A DNA stretch of 64,000 nt from contig NZ_CP129121.1 of NCBI RefSeq assembly GCF_030406665.1, forward strand, positions 3,348,001 to 3,412,000, written 5' to 3'. The position numbers were made by a program, and so were the translations under genes. The notes under the pieces are model-generated. The model was given only the letters and a program-made list of their open reading frames with translations, made no database searches and was not told the DNA's origin. Origin of the DNA: Halomonas halophila. Lineage in GTDB: Bacteria > Pseudomonadota > Gammaproteobacteria > Pseudomonadales > Halomonadaceae. Below are positions 46,020 to 56,599 of the stretch, in pieces; positions within the stretch are counted from its first letter, which is position 1, and every line of letters begins with the position of its first letter.

Positions 46020-47123
46020 ATGCAACGCACGTCACTCGCCAACGCCATTACCCTCGCCGGTGCCGCCACCGGCCTACTGCTCGTCGGAGCCCAGGCTCAG
46101 GCCCAGGAGACCTTCGAGTGGAAGATGGTGACCTCCTGGCCGAAGAACTTCCCCGGCGTCGGCCAGGGCCCCGAGCGCCTCGCCGAGCTGGTCGACCAGA
46201 TGTCCGACGGCCGGCTGACCATCGAGGTGTTCGGCGCCGGCCAGCTGGTGCCGGGTTTCGAGGTCTTCGACGCCGTGTCCGAGGGTACCGCCGAGCTGGG
46301 CCACTCCGCCTCCTACTACTGGAAGGGCAAGGCGCCGGCGGCCCAGTTCTTCGCCGCCGTGCCGTTCGGCATGAACGCCCAGGAGATGAACGCCTGGCTG
46401 CACTACGGCGGCGGCCTGGAGCTGTGGAACGAGCTCTACGAGCCGTTCGGGGTCGACGTCATGGCCGCCGGTGCCTCCGGCGTGCAGATGGGCGGCTGGT
46501 ACAACGAGGAGATCAACTCGGTCGACGATCTCGACGGCCTGAAGATGCGCATGCCGGGCCTGGGCGGCGAGGTCATGAACCGCATGGGCGTGGCGATCGT
46601 CAACATGCCCGGCGGCGAGATCTTCACCTCGCTGCAGTCCGGCGCCATCGATGCCACCGAGTGGATCGGCCCCTACAACGACCTGGCCTTCGGCCTCCAC
46701 CAGGCCGCGGACTACTACTACTATCCGGGCTGGCACGAGCCGACCGTGATGTTCGAGGCGATCGTCAACGACGAGGCCATGGCATCGCTGCCGGATGATC
46801 TCCAGGCGATCCTGCGCACCGCCATCCGCGACGTGAACGCCGACGTGCTGGACGAGTACACCGCCCGCAACAACGACGCCCTGGAGACGCTGATCAACGA
46901 GCACGACGTCGAGCTTCGCCGTCTGCCGGACGACGTGCTGGCCCAGGCCAAGGAGCACTCCGCGGACGTGGTCGCCGAGCTGGCCGAGTCCAGCGAGATG
47001 GCCGGCAAGATCTACGAGTCCTACCGTGCCTTCCAGGAGAAGGTGGAGAACTACCACGCCATCTCCGAGCAGGCCTACTACAACGCCCGCAACCCGGAAG
47101 GCGACACCACCAGCGCGGAGTAA
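46020..47123 (+). CDS. TRAP substrate-binding protein, TakP-like (2-oxoacid or hydroxyacid type)
   Basis: A 367-residue periplasmic protein with signal peptide (cut near AQAQE). It closely follows the TakP / mannitol-chloroaromatic DctP subgroup: WKMVTSWPKNFPGVGQGPERLAELVDQMSDGRL, SASYYWKGKAPAAQFFAAVPFGMN, SGVQMGGWYNEEI, LKMRMPGLGGEV, ATEWIGPYNDLAFG and YYYYPGWHEPTV. TakP binds pyruvate and other 2-oxoacids and a relative binds lactate, which fits the PdhR/LldR-like operator ahead of the operon. A 180-bp gap separates it from dctM; I see no clear signal in that gap beyond AGGGAG before the start. Confidence 0.9.
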   Translation: MQRTSLANAITLAGAATGLLLVGAQAQAQETFEWKMVTSWPKNFPGVGQGPERLAELVDQMSDGRLTIEVFGAGQLVPGFEVFDAVSEGTAELGHSASYYWKGKAPAAQFFAAVPFGMNAQEMNAWLHYGGGLELWNELYEPFGVDVMAAGASGVQMGGWYNEEINSVDDLDGLKMRMPGLGGEVMNRMGVAIVNMPGGEIFTSLQSGAIDATEWIGPYNDLAFGLHQAADYYYYPGWHEPTVMFEAIVNDEAMASLPDDLQAILRTAIRDVNADVLDEYTARNNDALETLINEHDVELRRLPDDVLAQAKEHSADVVAELAESSEMAGKIYESYRAFQEKVENYHAISEQAYYNARNPEGDTTSAE

Positions 47124-47177
47124 GGCCGCCGGCCCGGTCACCATCACGGCGACCGGGCGCATCAGACGGGCTGATCC

Positions 47178-47350
47178 GGCGACAGGTCTGCGAGGGGCGC
47201 TGTAAACCCGTCCATGGGCGCTAACTTTTGCCCTGCGACGCTCTCGCATCCTGCTTCGCTTGCAAGACCGGTGCTGGCCATCCGTGGCCAGCCCGTTCGG
47301 CGAGGCTCGCCTCACCCATGGCAAAAACCCCCTCTACGACCTGTCCCCGG
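47178..47350 (+). repeat. Dispersed modular hairpin repeat, copy 1 (long form)
   Basis: Starts GGCGACAGGTCTGCGAGGGG, then GCGCTGTAAACCC-GTCCAT-GGGCGCTAACTTTTGCC; after an 87-bp insert comes GGCAAAAACCCCCTCTACG, then CCTGTCCCCGGCGCC. The insert carries its own hairpin, GCTGGCC-ATCCG-TGGCCAGC (47273-47291 region). Copy 2 lies at 63100-63190. Arms of each module enclose a loop like ATCCn. Confidence 0.75.
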
Positions 47351-47376
47351 CGCCCGTCCTGATGACACCTCTTCCC

Positions 47377-47404
47377 AGCAGGGCGGCCTTCGGGCGGCCC
47401 TGCT
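47377..47404 (+). terminator. Hairpin downstream of the TRAP operon
   Basis: AGCAGGGC (47377-47384) and GCCCTGCT (47397-47404) flank a GC-rich loop, 20 nt before the end of the convergent YqaA-like gene. No T-run beyond GCGTTT. It probably ends transcripts from both sides. Confidence 0.5.
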
Positions 47405-47422
47405 GCGTTTGAAGGGTCCAGA

Positions 47423-47854
47423 CTATCCGCAGTAGGACGCCAGCCAGGCCTCGGCCATCGCCAGCACCAGCGCATAGCGCCCGCCCTTGGCGACCAGGAT
47501 CCACAGCGTGGCCCGCCACCAGGGCAGTCGGAAGATGCCTGCCAGCACGGTCAGCGGATCGCCGATCACCGGCGCCCACGAGAGCAGCAGGCTGGCCTCG
47601 CCGAAGCGCCGGTAGCCGCGCTCCGCCCGCGCCAGGCCCCGCGGCGAGACCGGGAACCAGCGGCGATCCTGAAAGTGCCGGGCATAGCGGCCCAGCGCCA
47701 CGTTGATCAGGCTGCCCAGCACGTTGCCCGCGGTTGCCGCCGCCCACAGCGCCGGCAGCGCCCCGCCCTGGCACCACTGCCGGGCCAGCCATGCCTCGGA
47801 GCCGCCCGGCAGCAGGGTGGCACTGGCCAGGGCGATCATAAAGAGGCTCAGCAT
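47423..47854 (-). CDS. YqaA/DedA-like (VTT domain) membrane protein
   Basis: A 143-residue inner-membrane protein with three or four hydrophobic segments and the SNARE-associated/VTT pattern: ATLLPGGSEAWLARQW near the N-terminus, AATAGNVLGSLINVALGRYA and GEASLLLSWAPVIGDPLTVLAGIFRLPWW. DedA relatives scramble or transport lipids and support membrane potential; the short YqaA branch is uncharacterised. It diverges from thiD with 62 bp between. Confidence 0.87.
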   Translation of the reverse strand: MLSLFMIALASATLLPGGSEAWLARQWCQGGALPALWAAATAGNVLGSLINVALGRYARHFQDRRWFPVSPRGLARAERGYRRFGEASLLLSWAPVIGDPLTVLAGIFRLPWWRATLWILVAKGGRYALVLAMAEAWLASYCG

Positions 47855-47916
47855 GGCCGCCTGCCCGGCCGCTGGCGTATGCTAGGCGCCGGATTCACGC
47901 CACGAGACGACATACG

Positions 47917-48738
47917 ATGTCCTCCATTCCCCATACGCTTACCATCGCCGGCTCCGACCCCTCCGGCGGCGCGGGCCTGCAGGGCGACCTCAAGACGCTC
48001 TCGGCGCTGGGCACCTACGCCACCAACGTCATCACCGCGGTGATCGCCCAGAACACCCGGGGCGTGGCCGCCGTCCACCCGGTGCCGGCGACGGTGATCG
48101 GCGAGCAGCTCGAGAACCTGCTCGACGACGTGCGCATCGACGCGGTGAAGATCGGCATGGTCGCCGACCGAGCCGTGGCCGAGACACTGGCCGAGGTGCT
48201 CGGCCGCCGCCGCCCGCGCTGGATCGTACTCGACCCGGTGATGGTGGCCAAGAGCGGCGACATCCTGGTCGACGCCGCCGGCATCGCCGCGGTGCGCGAC
48301 GTGCTGGTGCCGCTGGCCGATGTCATCACGCCCAACCTGCCCGAGGCCGCGGTGCTGCTCGACGCCGAGACGCCGCGCAGCCCGGACGCCATGGAGGCCA
48401 TGCTGCCCGCCCTGCAGGCCCTCGAGGCGCCCTACGTGCTGCTCAAGGGCGGCCACCTGAGCGGCGCGACCTGCCCCGACCTGCTGGCCACGCCCGAACG
48501 CAGCCAGTGGCTGCCGGCGCCGCGCATCGCCACCGAGAACCTGCACGGCACCGGCTGTGCGCTGTCCTCGGCCATCGCCGCGCAGCTCGCGCATCTCCCG
48601 CCCGGCGCCGACGGCGACGCCATCGTCGGCGCCATCGGCGAGGCCAAGCGCTGGCTGCATGCCGCCCTCGATGCCAGCCCGCAGCTGACGGTGGGCCAGG
48701 GCCGCGGGCCGGTGCATCACTTCCACGCCCTGTGGTAA
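47917..48738 (+). CDS. thiD: Hydroxymethylpyrimidine/phosphomethylpyrimidine kinase
   Basis: ThiD phosphorylates HMP and HMP-P for thiamine synthesis. The 273-residue ribokinase-fold protein has LTIAGSDPSGGAGLQGDLKT, AVIAQNTRGV, VLDPVMVAKSGDILV, ITPNLPEAAVLL and the anion-hole loop in LHGTGCALSSAIAAQLA. It is distant from thiG and thiS at 62-63 kb, as is common. Confidence 0.95.
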   Translation: MSSIPHTLTIAGSDPSGGAGLQGDLKTLSALGTYATNVITAVIAQNTRGVAAVHPVPATVIGEQLENLLDDVRIDAVKIGMVADRAVAETLAEVLGRRRPRWIVLDPVMVAKSGDILVDAAGIAAVRDVLVPLADVITPNLPEAAVLLDAETPRSPDAMEAMLPALQALEAPYVLLKGGHLSGATCPDLLATPERSQWLPAPRIATENLHGTGCALSSAIAAQLAHLPPGADGDAIVGAIGEAKRWLHAALDASPQLTVGQGRGPVHHFHALW

Positions 48739-48837
48739 CGAGGCGCAACCGGGCAGTACCGAAAAACCCAGCTTGCAGGGGCGGCGGCAGCCACCCATCC
48801 TGAAACGGTCATCTTCCGGCCGTACGAGGGTTGTGCC

Positions 48838-49683
48838 ATGTCCCGCACCCTGCTGTTCGCCTGCGATCTCTCCGCCGAGAACCGCGCCGCCTTCGCCCGC
48901 GCCATCCGGCTGGCGAACGAGACCGGCGCCCGGCTCGACGTCGTCCACGTGCTCGACCCCTACCTGCCCCGGCGGGTCCTGCACGACCTCGAGGAAGCCG
49001 TGGTGGCGGACATCGCCGCCACCCTCACCGACATCCGCGAGGATTACGCCCTCGCCGAGCCGGCCAACCTGATCCAGACCGTGGCCGGCGCGCCCTACGC
49101 CGAGATCATCCGCGAGGCCCACGAGCGCGAGGCCGACATGATCATCCTCGGCGCCCACCGCAAGCGCGGCCAGCCGGACCTGGTCACCGGCACCACCCTG
49201 GCCCGAGTGCTACGCGGCGCGCCCTGTCCGGTGCTCTCGGTGAGCCACCCCGCCACCCAGTCGTGGCAGGACATCCTGGTGCCGGTCGACTTCTCGCTGA
49301 CCTGCCGCCGCACCCTGCGCGAGACCCTCAAGCGCTTCCCCGAGAGCCGGCTGACCCTGCTGCACGCCTGGAACATCCCCGGCGAGCGGGAGCTGGGCTC
49401 GTCGAGCGACTACGCCCGCTGGCGCGACCGTGAGGTCGCCACGCTGCGCCGCCACCTGGAGCAGGAGACCGAGCAGCTGATGGGCGAATTGGAGCGCGTG
49501 CCCGAAGTGGAGCTGGAGCTCGAACAGGGCGACCCGCTGGACGTGCTGCTGACTCGCCTGCGCCGCCAGCCGCCCCAGCTGCTGGCGCTGGGCAGCCGCG
49601 GCCAGCTCGGCCGCCAGAGCCAGATCACCGAGCGACTCCTGGCCGAGCCGCACTGCGACGTCATGCTGTGCCGCAGCTGGTAA
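48838..49683 (+). CDS. Tandem-domain universal stress protein (UspE-like)
   Basis: A 281-residue cytoplasmic protein with two UspA domains (1-138 and 145-281). Domain one ends in MIILGAHRKRGQPDLVTGTTLARVLRGAPCPVLSV, with a recognisable ATP-loop pattern (G2xG9xG); domain two has QDILVPVDFSLTCRRTL and ALGSRGQLGRQSQ. Such proteins respond to stress or energy state. It stands alone after thiD. It is separate in sequence from TeaD at 56.6 kb, which has one domain. Confidence 0.9.
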   Translation: MSRTLLFACDLSAENRAAFARAIRLANETGARLDVVHVLDPYLPRRVLHDLEEAVVADIAATLTDIREDYALAEPANLIQTVAGAPYAEIIREAHEREADMIILGAHRKRGQPDLVTGTTLARVLRGAPCPVLSVSHPATQSWQDILVPVDFSLTCRRTLRETLKRFPESRLTLLHAWNIPGERELGSSSDYARWRDREVATLRRHLEQETEQLMGELERVPEVELELEQGDPLDVLLTRLRRQPPQLLALGSRGQLGRQSQITERLLAEPHCDVMLCRSW

Positions 49684-49771
49684 CGGCCTCACGCGAAGGG
49701 CCATAGTTATACAGAACCATTACAGAAGAGCGGTGTCGGTATGAGCGACAGCCACTCTGGAGGATGTCTTC

Positions 49772-50350
49772 ATGCCGATGCTGCGCCTGCCCTTCGCCGC
49801 CCTCATGTTTGCCCTGGCGCTGGCCACGGGCCTTGCCGCCATGCCCGCCGGCGCGGAGGTGGTGGTCAAGAACGCCCGCTTCGCCGCCGTCCAGCAGGTC
49901 GATGGGCGCCCCTTCCGGATGATCGGCCACGGGCTGTTCCGCTACATGATCTGGGACGCCTACGCCGGCGCCTACTACCAGGCCGAAGGCTTTCCACGGC
50001 CCGCGCCCCAGTCGGGCAACGTGCCGCGGCGCCTGGAACTCGAGTACTTCCACGCCATCGAGGCCGGCGACTTCGCCGAGGTCACCCGCGATACCCTCCG
50101 CGACCAGCTCGGCGCGGCCGACTTCCGATCGCTCGAGCCGGCGCTGTCGGCCTTCAACGCCCGCTACCGCGACGTCTCGCCGGGCGACCGCTACGCCCTG
50201 ACCTGGGACGGCGAGACCCTGAGCCTGGCCCTGAACGGCGAGTCGCTCTATGCGCGGCCAGAGCCGGCGCTGGCCGATGCCCTGTTCGGCATCTGGCTCG
50301 GCGAGGCGCCGCTGGGCGACGGCTTCCGGGACGACCTGCTGGGGCGCTGA
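49772..50350 (+). CDS. Exported chalcone-isomerase-fold protein
   Basis: A 192-residue protein with a signal peptide (cut near AGAEV) and the bacterial chalcone isomerase-like domain: GHGLFRYMIWDAYAGAYYQAEGF, LELEYFHAIEAGDFAEVTRDTL and ADALFGIWLGEAPLGDGFRDDLLGR. It has no known enzymatic role in bacteria and probably binds fatty acids or similar ligands in the periplasm. The start follows GGAGGA. It lies 65 bp before dtd. Confidence 0.82.
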   Translation: MPMLRLPFAALMFALALATGLAAMPAGAEVVVKNARFAAVQQVDGRPFRMIGHGLFRYMIWDAYAGAYYQAEGFPRPAPQSGNVPRRLELEYFHAIEAGDFAEVTRDTLRDQLGAADFRSLEPALSAFNARYRDVSPGDRYALTWDGETLSLALNGESLYARPEPALADALFGIWLGEAPLGDGFRDDLLGR

Positions 50351-50415
50351 CCGCCGGCGTGCTAGGCTGCCGGCTTTTGCCAGCCGCCGAGGGCGGGAAG
50401 AAGAAGGAAGGCACC

Positions 50416-50853
50416 ATGAAAGCCCTGATCCAGCGCGTTCGCCACGCCAGCGTCACCGTCGACGACCGCGAGACCGGCGCCATCGACCACGGCCTGCTGG
50501 CGCTGATCGGCGTCGAGAAGGGGGATGACGAGCAGAGCGTCGAGCGGCTGCTGCACAAGCTGCTGCACTACCGGGTGTTTTCCGACCCGGACGGCAAGAT
50601 GAACCTCAACCTGCAGCAGGCCGAGGGCAGCCTGCTGCTGGTGTCGCAGTTCACCCTGGCCGCCGACACCCGCAAGGGGCTGCGCCCTGGCTTCTCCAGC
50701 GCCGCGCCGCCCGCCGAGGGCCAGCGGCTGTTCGAGGCGCTGGTCGAGCGCGCCCGGGCCGCCTGGCCGAAGGTCGCCACCGGCGAGTTCGGCGCCGACA
50801 TGCAGGTGGCGCTGGTCAACGACGGTCCGGTGACCTTCCTGCTCGAGAGCTGA
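50416..50853 (+). CDS. dtd: D-aminoacyl-tRNA deacylase
   Basis: Dtd removes D-amino acids and glycine mischarged on tRNA. The 145-residue protein has MKALIQRVRHASVTVD, LHYRVFSDPDGKMNLNL, the catalytic motif SQFTLAADTRKG and the cross-subunit NDGPVTFLLES. Length is normal. It converges on yheS with 9 bp between the stops. Confidence 0.96.
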   Translation: MKALIQRVRHASVTVDDRETGAIDHGLLALIGVEKGDDEQSVERLLHKLLHYRVFSDPDGKMNLNLQQAEGSLLLVSQFTLAADTRKGLRPGFSSAAPPAEGQRLFEALVERARAAWPKVATGEFGADMQVALVNDGPVTFLLES

Positions 50854-50862
50854 ACCGGCGCC

Positions 50863-52809
<1,947 letters not shown>

Positions 52810-52859
52810 GAAGGCTCCACAGGAAGGCATAGGGCCGCCGCCGTGACGACAGCCGAATC

Positions 52860-53375
52860 ATGACGCCCGATTCTACCGAATTGCCGGCCGCTCTGCGGGC
52901 CCGGCTCGCCGCCGATCCGCTATGGGACGTCGCCCTGGCGCTCTACGCCCGCCCCGGCGCGGAAGCCGCCTGCCTGCACCTGCAGGACGACGCTGGCGTC
53001 GAGGTGATCGAGCTGCTGTGGCGGCTGTGGCTGTTCCGCCACGGGCTGGCCGCCGGCCCGATGCCCGATGCGGTGGCCCGCTGGCAGGCCGAGGTGACCG
53101 CGCCGCTGCGCCGGCTGCGCCGCTCGCTCAAGGCCGAGGCCGCCGAGCGCGAGAGCGTCGCCTCGCTGCGCCAGCGGATCAAGGCCTGCGAGCTCGACGC
53201 CGAGCGTGAGGCCCTGGCGCGGCTGGAAGCGCATAGCCTCGACGACAACGCCACTCATCGGCCTCTATCACCCAGTGATGACCTGCGAGATGCACTGCCT
53301 TTTTATTCCCGACTGACAAAACCGTCTCATCTTGCGGCGCTAGGAAGGTTGAATGACCAACTTGACCCTTCATGA
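52860..53375 (+). CDS. TIGR02444 family protein
   Basis: A 171-residue protein with DPLWDVALALYARPGAEAACLHLQDDAGVEVIELLWRLWL at the N-terminus, the TIGR02444 hallmark. The C-terminal third is charged and weakly conserved. Function unknown; it commonly sits divergently beside yheS, as here (50 bp between starts). The 3' end, after about residue 125, drops in GC content into the AT-rich teaA upstream region. Confidence 0.85.
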   Translation: MTPDSTELPAALRARLAADPLWDVALALYARPGAEAACLHLQDDAGVEVIELLWRLWLFRHGLAAGPMPDAVARWQAEVTAPLRRLRRSLKAEAAERESVASLRQRIKACELDAEREALARLEAHSLDDNATHRPLSPSDDLRDALPFYSRLTKPSHLAALGRLNDQLDPS

Positions 53376-53476
53376 TCGCCCCACTAGCCTGAACAAACAC
53401 TGCAAAAACAAAACGTTCTTTTCGTTAGCAATATCATCGTGATGTTGCTGGCAGAACCTGCAGAGGAAGCGCATCA

Positions 53477-54499
53477 ATGAAGTCACAAAAGCTGCTGGCC
53501 ACCGCGGGCATCGGTGCCCTGATGCTGGGCATGTCGACGTCCGCCTTCTCGGACAACTGGCGCTACGCTCACGAGGAGTACGAGGGCGACGTACAGGACG
53601 TCTTCGCCCAGGAATTCAAGCGCTACGTGGAGGAGAATTCCGACCACAACGTGCAAGTCTATCGCTTCGGTGAGCTCGGCGAGTCCGACGACATCATGGA
53701 GCAGACCCAGAACGGCATCCTGCAGTTCGTGGACCAGTCCCCCGGCTTCACCGGCGCCCTGATCCCGGCGGCCCAGATTTTCTTCATTCCGTATCTGATG
53801 CCGACCGACATGGACACCGTGCTCGAGTTCTTCGACGAGAGCAAGGCCATCAACGAGATGTTCCCCGAGCTCTACGCCGAGCACGGCCTGAAGCTGCTGC
53901 AGATGTTCCCCGAGGGGGAAATGGTGGTCACCGCCGACGAGCCGATCACCGAGCCCGCGGACTTCGACAACAAGAAGATCCGGGTGATGACCAATCCGCT
54001 GCTCGCCGAGACCTACAACGCCTTCGGCGCCACCCCGACCCCGCTGCCCTGGGGCGAGGTGTACGGCGGCCTGCAGACCGGCATCATCGACGGCCAGGAG
54101 AACCCGATCTTCTGGATCGAGTCCGGCGGCCTCTACGAGGTGTCTCCGAACCTGACCTTCACCGGTCACGGCTGGTTCACCACCGCCATGATGGCCAACC
54201 AGGACTTCTACGAAGGCCTGTCCGACGAGGACAAGCAGCTGGTGCAGGACGCCACCGACGCGGCCTATGACCACACCATCGAGCACATCCAGGGCCTCGC
54301 CGAGGACTCGCTCGACAAGATCATGGAAGCCTGCGACGAGTGCACCGTGACGCGCCTGAACGACGAGCAGATCGCCACCTTCAAGGAGCGCGCGCCCCAG
54401 GTCGAGGACGCCTTCCTCGAGATGACCGGCGAGGACGGCGCCGCGCTGCTCGAGCAGTTCAAGGCCGACCTCGAGGCCGTGCAGCAAGCCGAGGAGTGA
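53477..54499 (+). CDS. teaA: Ectoine/hydroxyectoine-binding protein TeaA of the TRAP transporter
   Basis: TeaA captures ectoine and hydroxyectoine in the periplasm. The 340-residue protein has a signal peptide (cut near SAFSD) and reads almost like H. elongata TeaA: DNWRYAHEEYEGDVQDVFAQ, YRFGELGESDDIMEQTQNGI, PLPWGEVYGGLQTGIIDGQE and FWIESGGLYEVSPNLTF. An AT-rich 100-bp stretch lies upstream and should hold the promoter, but I could not place clear boxes. A terminator hairpin follows before teaB. Confidence 0.97.
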   Translation: MKSQKLLATAGIGALMLGMSTSAFSDNWRYAHEEYEGDVQDVFAQEFKRYVEENSDHNVQVYRFGELGESDDIMEQTQNGILQFVDQSPGFTGALIPAAQIFFIPYLMPTDMDTVLEFFDESKAINEMFPELYAEHGLKLLQMFPEGEMVVTADEPITEPADFDNKKIRVMTNPLLAETYNAFGATPTPLPWGEVYGGLQTGIIDGQENPIFWIESGGLYEVSPNLTFTGHGWFTTAMMANQDFYEGLSDEDKQLVQDATDAAYDHTIEHIQGLAEDSLDKIMEACDECTVTRLNDEQIATFKERAPQVEDAFLEMTGEDGAALLEQFKADLEAVQQAEE

Positions 54500-54523
54500 T
54501 CGCGATCACCCGACCGGCACGAT

Positions 54524-54549
54524 GGGGGCAGCCTGGCTGCCCCCGTTTT
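54524..54549 (+). terminator. Intercistronic terminator between teaA and teaB
   Basis: GGGGGCAG (54524-54531), loop CCTGG, CTGCCCCC (54537-54544), then GTTTTG. It lies 25 nt after teaA inside the operon. Partial read-through would give more binding protein than permease, as is typical for such transporters. Confidence 0.75.
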
Positions 54550-54681
54550 GTTTCCGCCCGGGCAACGTTCAACCAACGTTGATCCGCGGGGCCTATGGCA
54601 TGGCCTCCAGCCGTTACGCTGCTCCATAGGGATGTCGCTCGCGCGTCATGCCGTTCGCCACGATTCCAGGGAATTACGCCC

Positions 54682-55260
54682 ATGACCGACGAAGATTCCG
54701 AAAAGCACTATCGTTCCGGACTGCCGGGCTTTCTCGGCGTCATCGACACCTTCATCAGCAAGGTCGAGGCGGTGATCCTCGCCCTCGGCGTGCTGCTGAT
54801 GGCCGCCAACACCATCGCCAACGTCATCGGCCGCTTCGTCTTCGGCGAGAGCATCTTCTTCTCCGGCGAGATCAACCGCATCCTGATCATCATGATCACC
54901 TTCGCCGGCATCGGCTATGCGGCGCGCCACGGCCGGCACATCCGCATGTCGGCGATCTACGATGCCCTGCCGGTGGGCGGGCGCCGCGCGCTGATGATCG
55001 CGATCTCGCTGTTCACCTCCCTGGTGATGTTCTTCCTGCTCTATTTCTCGGTGCTCTACATCCTCGACCTGCACGACAAGGGCCGCATCCTGCCGGCGCT
55101 CGGCTTCCCTATCTGGATCATCTACGTCTGGGTGCCGCTGGGCTTTCTGATCACCGGCATCCAGTACCTGCTCACCGCCATCAAGAACATGACGTCCCGC
55201 GACGTCTACCTGTCGACCTCGGTGCTCGACGGGTACAAGGATACGGAAACGGAAGTCTGA
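54682..55260 (+). CDS. teaB: Ectoine TRAP transporter small permease TeaB
   Basis: A 192-residue DctQ-type protein with four membrane spans, starting MTDEDSEKHYRSGLPGFLGVID. Blocks IANVIGRFVFGESIFFSGEIN and GIGYAARHGRHIRMSAIYDAL are typical. It pairs with TeaC. The start is set by similarity to H. elongata TeaB; the open frame extends upstream without a better start. The gap from teaA is 182 bp and holds the hairpin. Confidence 0.93.
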   Translation: MTDEDSEKHYRSGLPGFLGVIDTFISKVEAVILALGVLLMAANTIANVIGRFVFGESIFFSGEINRILIIMITFAGIGYAARHGRHIRMSAIYDALPVGGRRALMIAISLFTSLVMFFLLYFSVLYILDLHDKGRILPALGFPIWIIYVWVPLGFLITGIQYLLTAIKNMTSRDVYLSTSVLDGYKDTETEV

Positions 55261-55288
55261 TGATGGGCACGACCCGGGGGAACGCACG

Positions 55289-56575
55289 ATGACGACAATA
55301 ATGGTGGTGACCATGATCGCCCTGCTGCTGCTGGGCTTTCCGATGATGATCCCGCTGATCACCGCGGCGGTGATCGGCTTCTTCATGATGTTCAACGGCC
55401 TGGGCCAGATGGAGACGCTGATCCAGCAGATGATGGCCGGCATCCGGCCGGCCTCGCTGATCGCGGTGCCGATGTTCATCCTCGCCGCCGACATCATGAC
55501 CCGCGGCCAGTCGGCGGAGCGCCTGATCAACATGGTGATGTCCTTCATCGGCCACGTGAAGGGCGGTCTGGCGGTCAGCACCGCGGCCTCCTGCACCCTG
55601 TTCGGCGCCGTCTCCGGCTCCACCCAGGCCACCGTGGTGGCGGTGGGCTCGCCCCTGCGCCCGCGGATGCTCAAGGCCGGCTACTCGGACTCCTTCACCC
55701 TGGCGCTGATCATCAACGCCAGCGACATCGCCTTCCTGATTCCGCCCAGCATCGGCATGATCATCTACGGGGTGATCTCCGGCACCTCCATCGGCGAGCT
55801 GTTCATCGCCGGCATCGGGCCCGGCCTGCTGATTCTCGCCATGTTCTCCGCCTACTGCGTGGCCTACGCCGTGATCCGCAAGGTGCCCACCGAGCCCAAG
55901 GCCGGCTGGGGCGAACGCCTGGGCGCGGTACGCATGGCGCTGTGGCCGCTGGGCTTCCCGGTGATCATCGTCGGCGGCATCTATGGCGGTATCTTCAGCC
56001 CCACCGAGGCCGCCGCGGCCTGCGTGCTGTATGCCATCCTGCTCGAGTTCGTGGTGTTCCGCTCGCTCAAGATCAATGACATCTACGCCATCGCCAAGTC
56101 CACCGGCCTGATCACCGCCGTGGTGTTCATCCTGGTCGCCGTCGGCAACGGCTTCTCCTGGATCATCTCCTTCGCCCAGATTCCCCAGGCGATCCTCGAG
56201 GCGGTGGGCATCAACGAGGCCGGCCCCACCGGGGTGCTGATCGCGATCTGCATCGCCTTCTTCGTGGCCTGCATGTTCGTCGACCCCATCGTGGTGATCC
56301 TGGTGCTGACGCCGATCTTCGCCCCCGCCATCGAGGCCACCGGCCTGGACCCGGTGCTGGTCGGCATCCTGATCACCCTGCAGGTGGCCATCGGCTCGGC
56401 GACGCCACCCTTCGGCTGCGACATCTTCACCGCCATCGCGATCTTCAAGCGGCCCTACCTGGACGTCATCAAGGGCACGCCGCCGTTCGTGTTCCTGCTG
56501 GTCCTCGCCGCCGCCCTGCTGATCATGTTCCCGCAGATCGCCCTGTTCCTGCGCGACCTGGCCTTCAGCGGCTGA
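55289..56575 (+). CDS. teaC: Ectoine TRAP transporter large permease TeaC
   Basis: A 428-residue DctM-type sodium symporter with about twelve spans: MIRPASLIAVPMF-like GIRPASLIAVPMFILAADIM, STQATVVAVGSPL, INASDIAFLIPPSIGMIIYG, IFSPTEAAAACVLYA and QVAIGSATPPFGCDIFTAIAIF. It moves ectoine with TeaA and TeaB, both for uptake in high salt and for recovery of leaked ectoine. It starts 28 bp after teaB. Confidence 0.96.
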   Translation: MTTIMVVTMIALLLLGFPMMIPLITAAVIGFFMMFNGLGQMETLIQQMMAGIRPASLIAVPMFILAADIMTRGQSAERLINMVMSFIGHVKGGLAVSTAASCTLFGAVSGSTQATVVAVGSPLRPRMLKAGYSDSFTLALIINASDIAFLIPPSIGMIIYGVISGTSIGELFIAGIGPGLLILAMFSAYCVAYAVIRKVPTEPKAGWGERLGAVRMALWPLGFPVIIVGGIYGGIFSPTEAAAACVLYAILLEFVVFRSLKINDIYAIAKSTGLITAVVFILVAVGNGFSWIISFAQIPQAILEAVGINEAGPTGVLIAICIAFFVACMFVDPIVVILVLTPIFAPAIEATGLDPVLVGILITLQVAIGSATPPFGCDIFTAIAIFKRPYLDVIKGTPPFVFLLVLAAALLIMFPQIALFLRDLAFSG

Positions 56576-56599
56576 CCGGGACCCAAAGGAGAGCTCATG

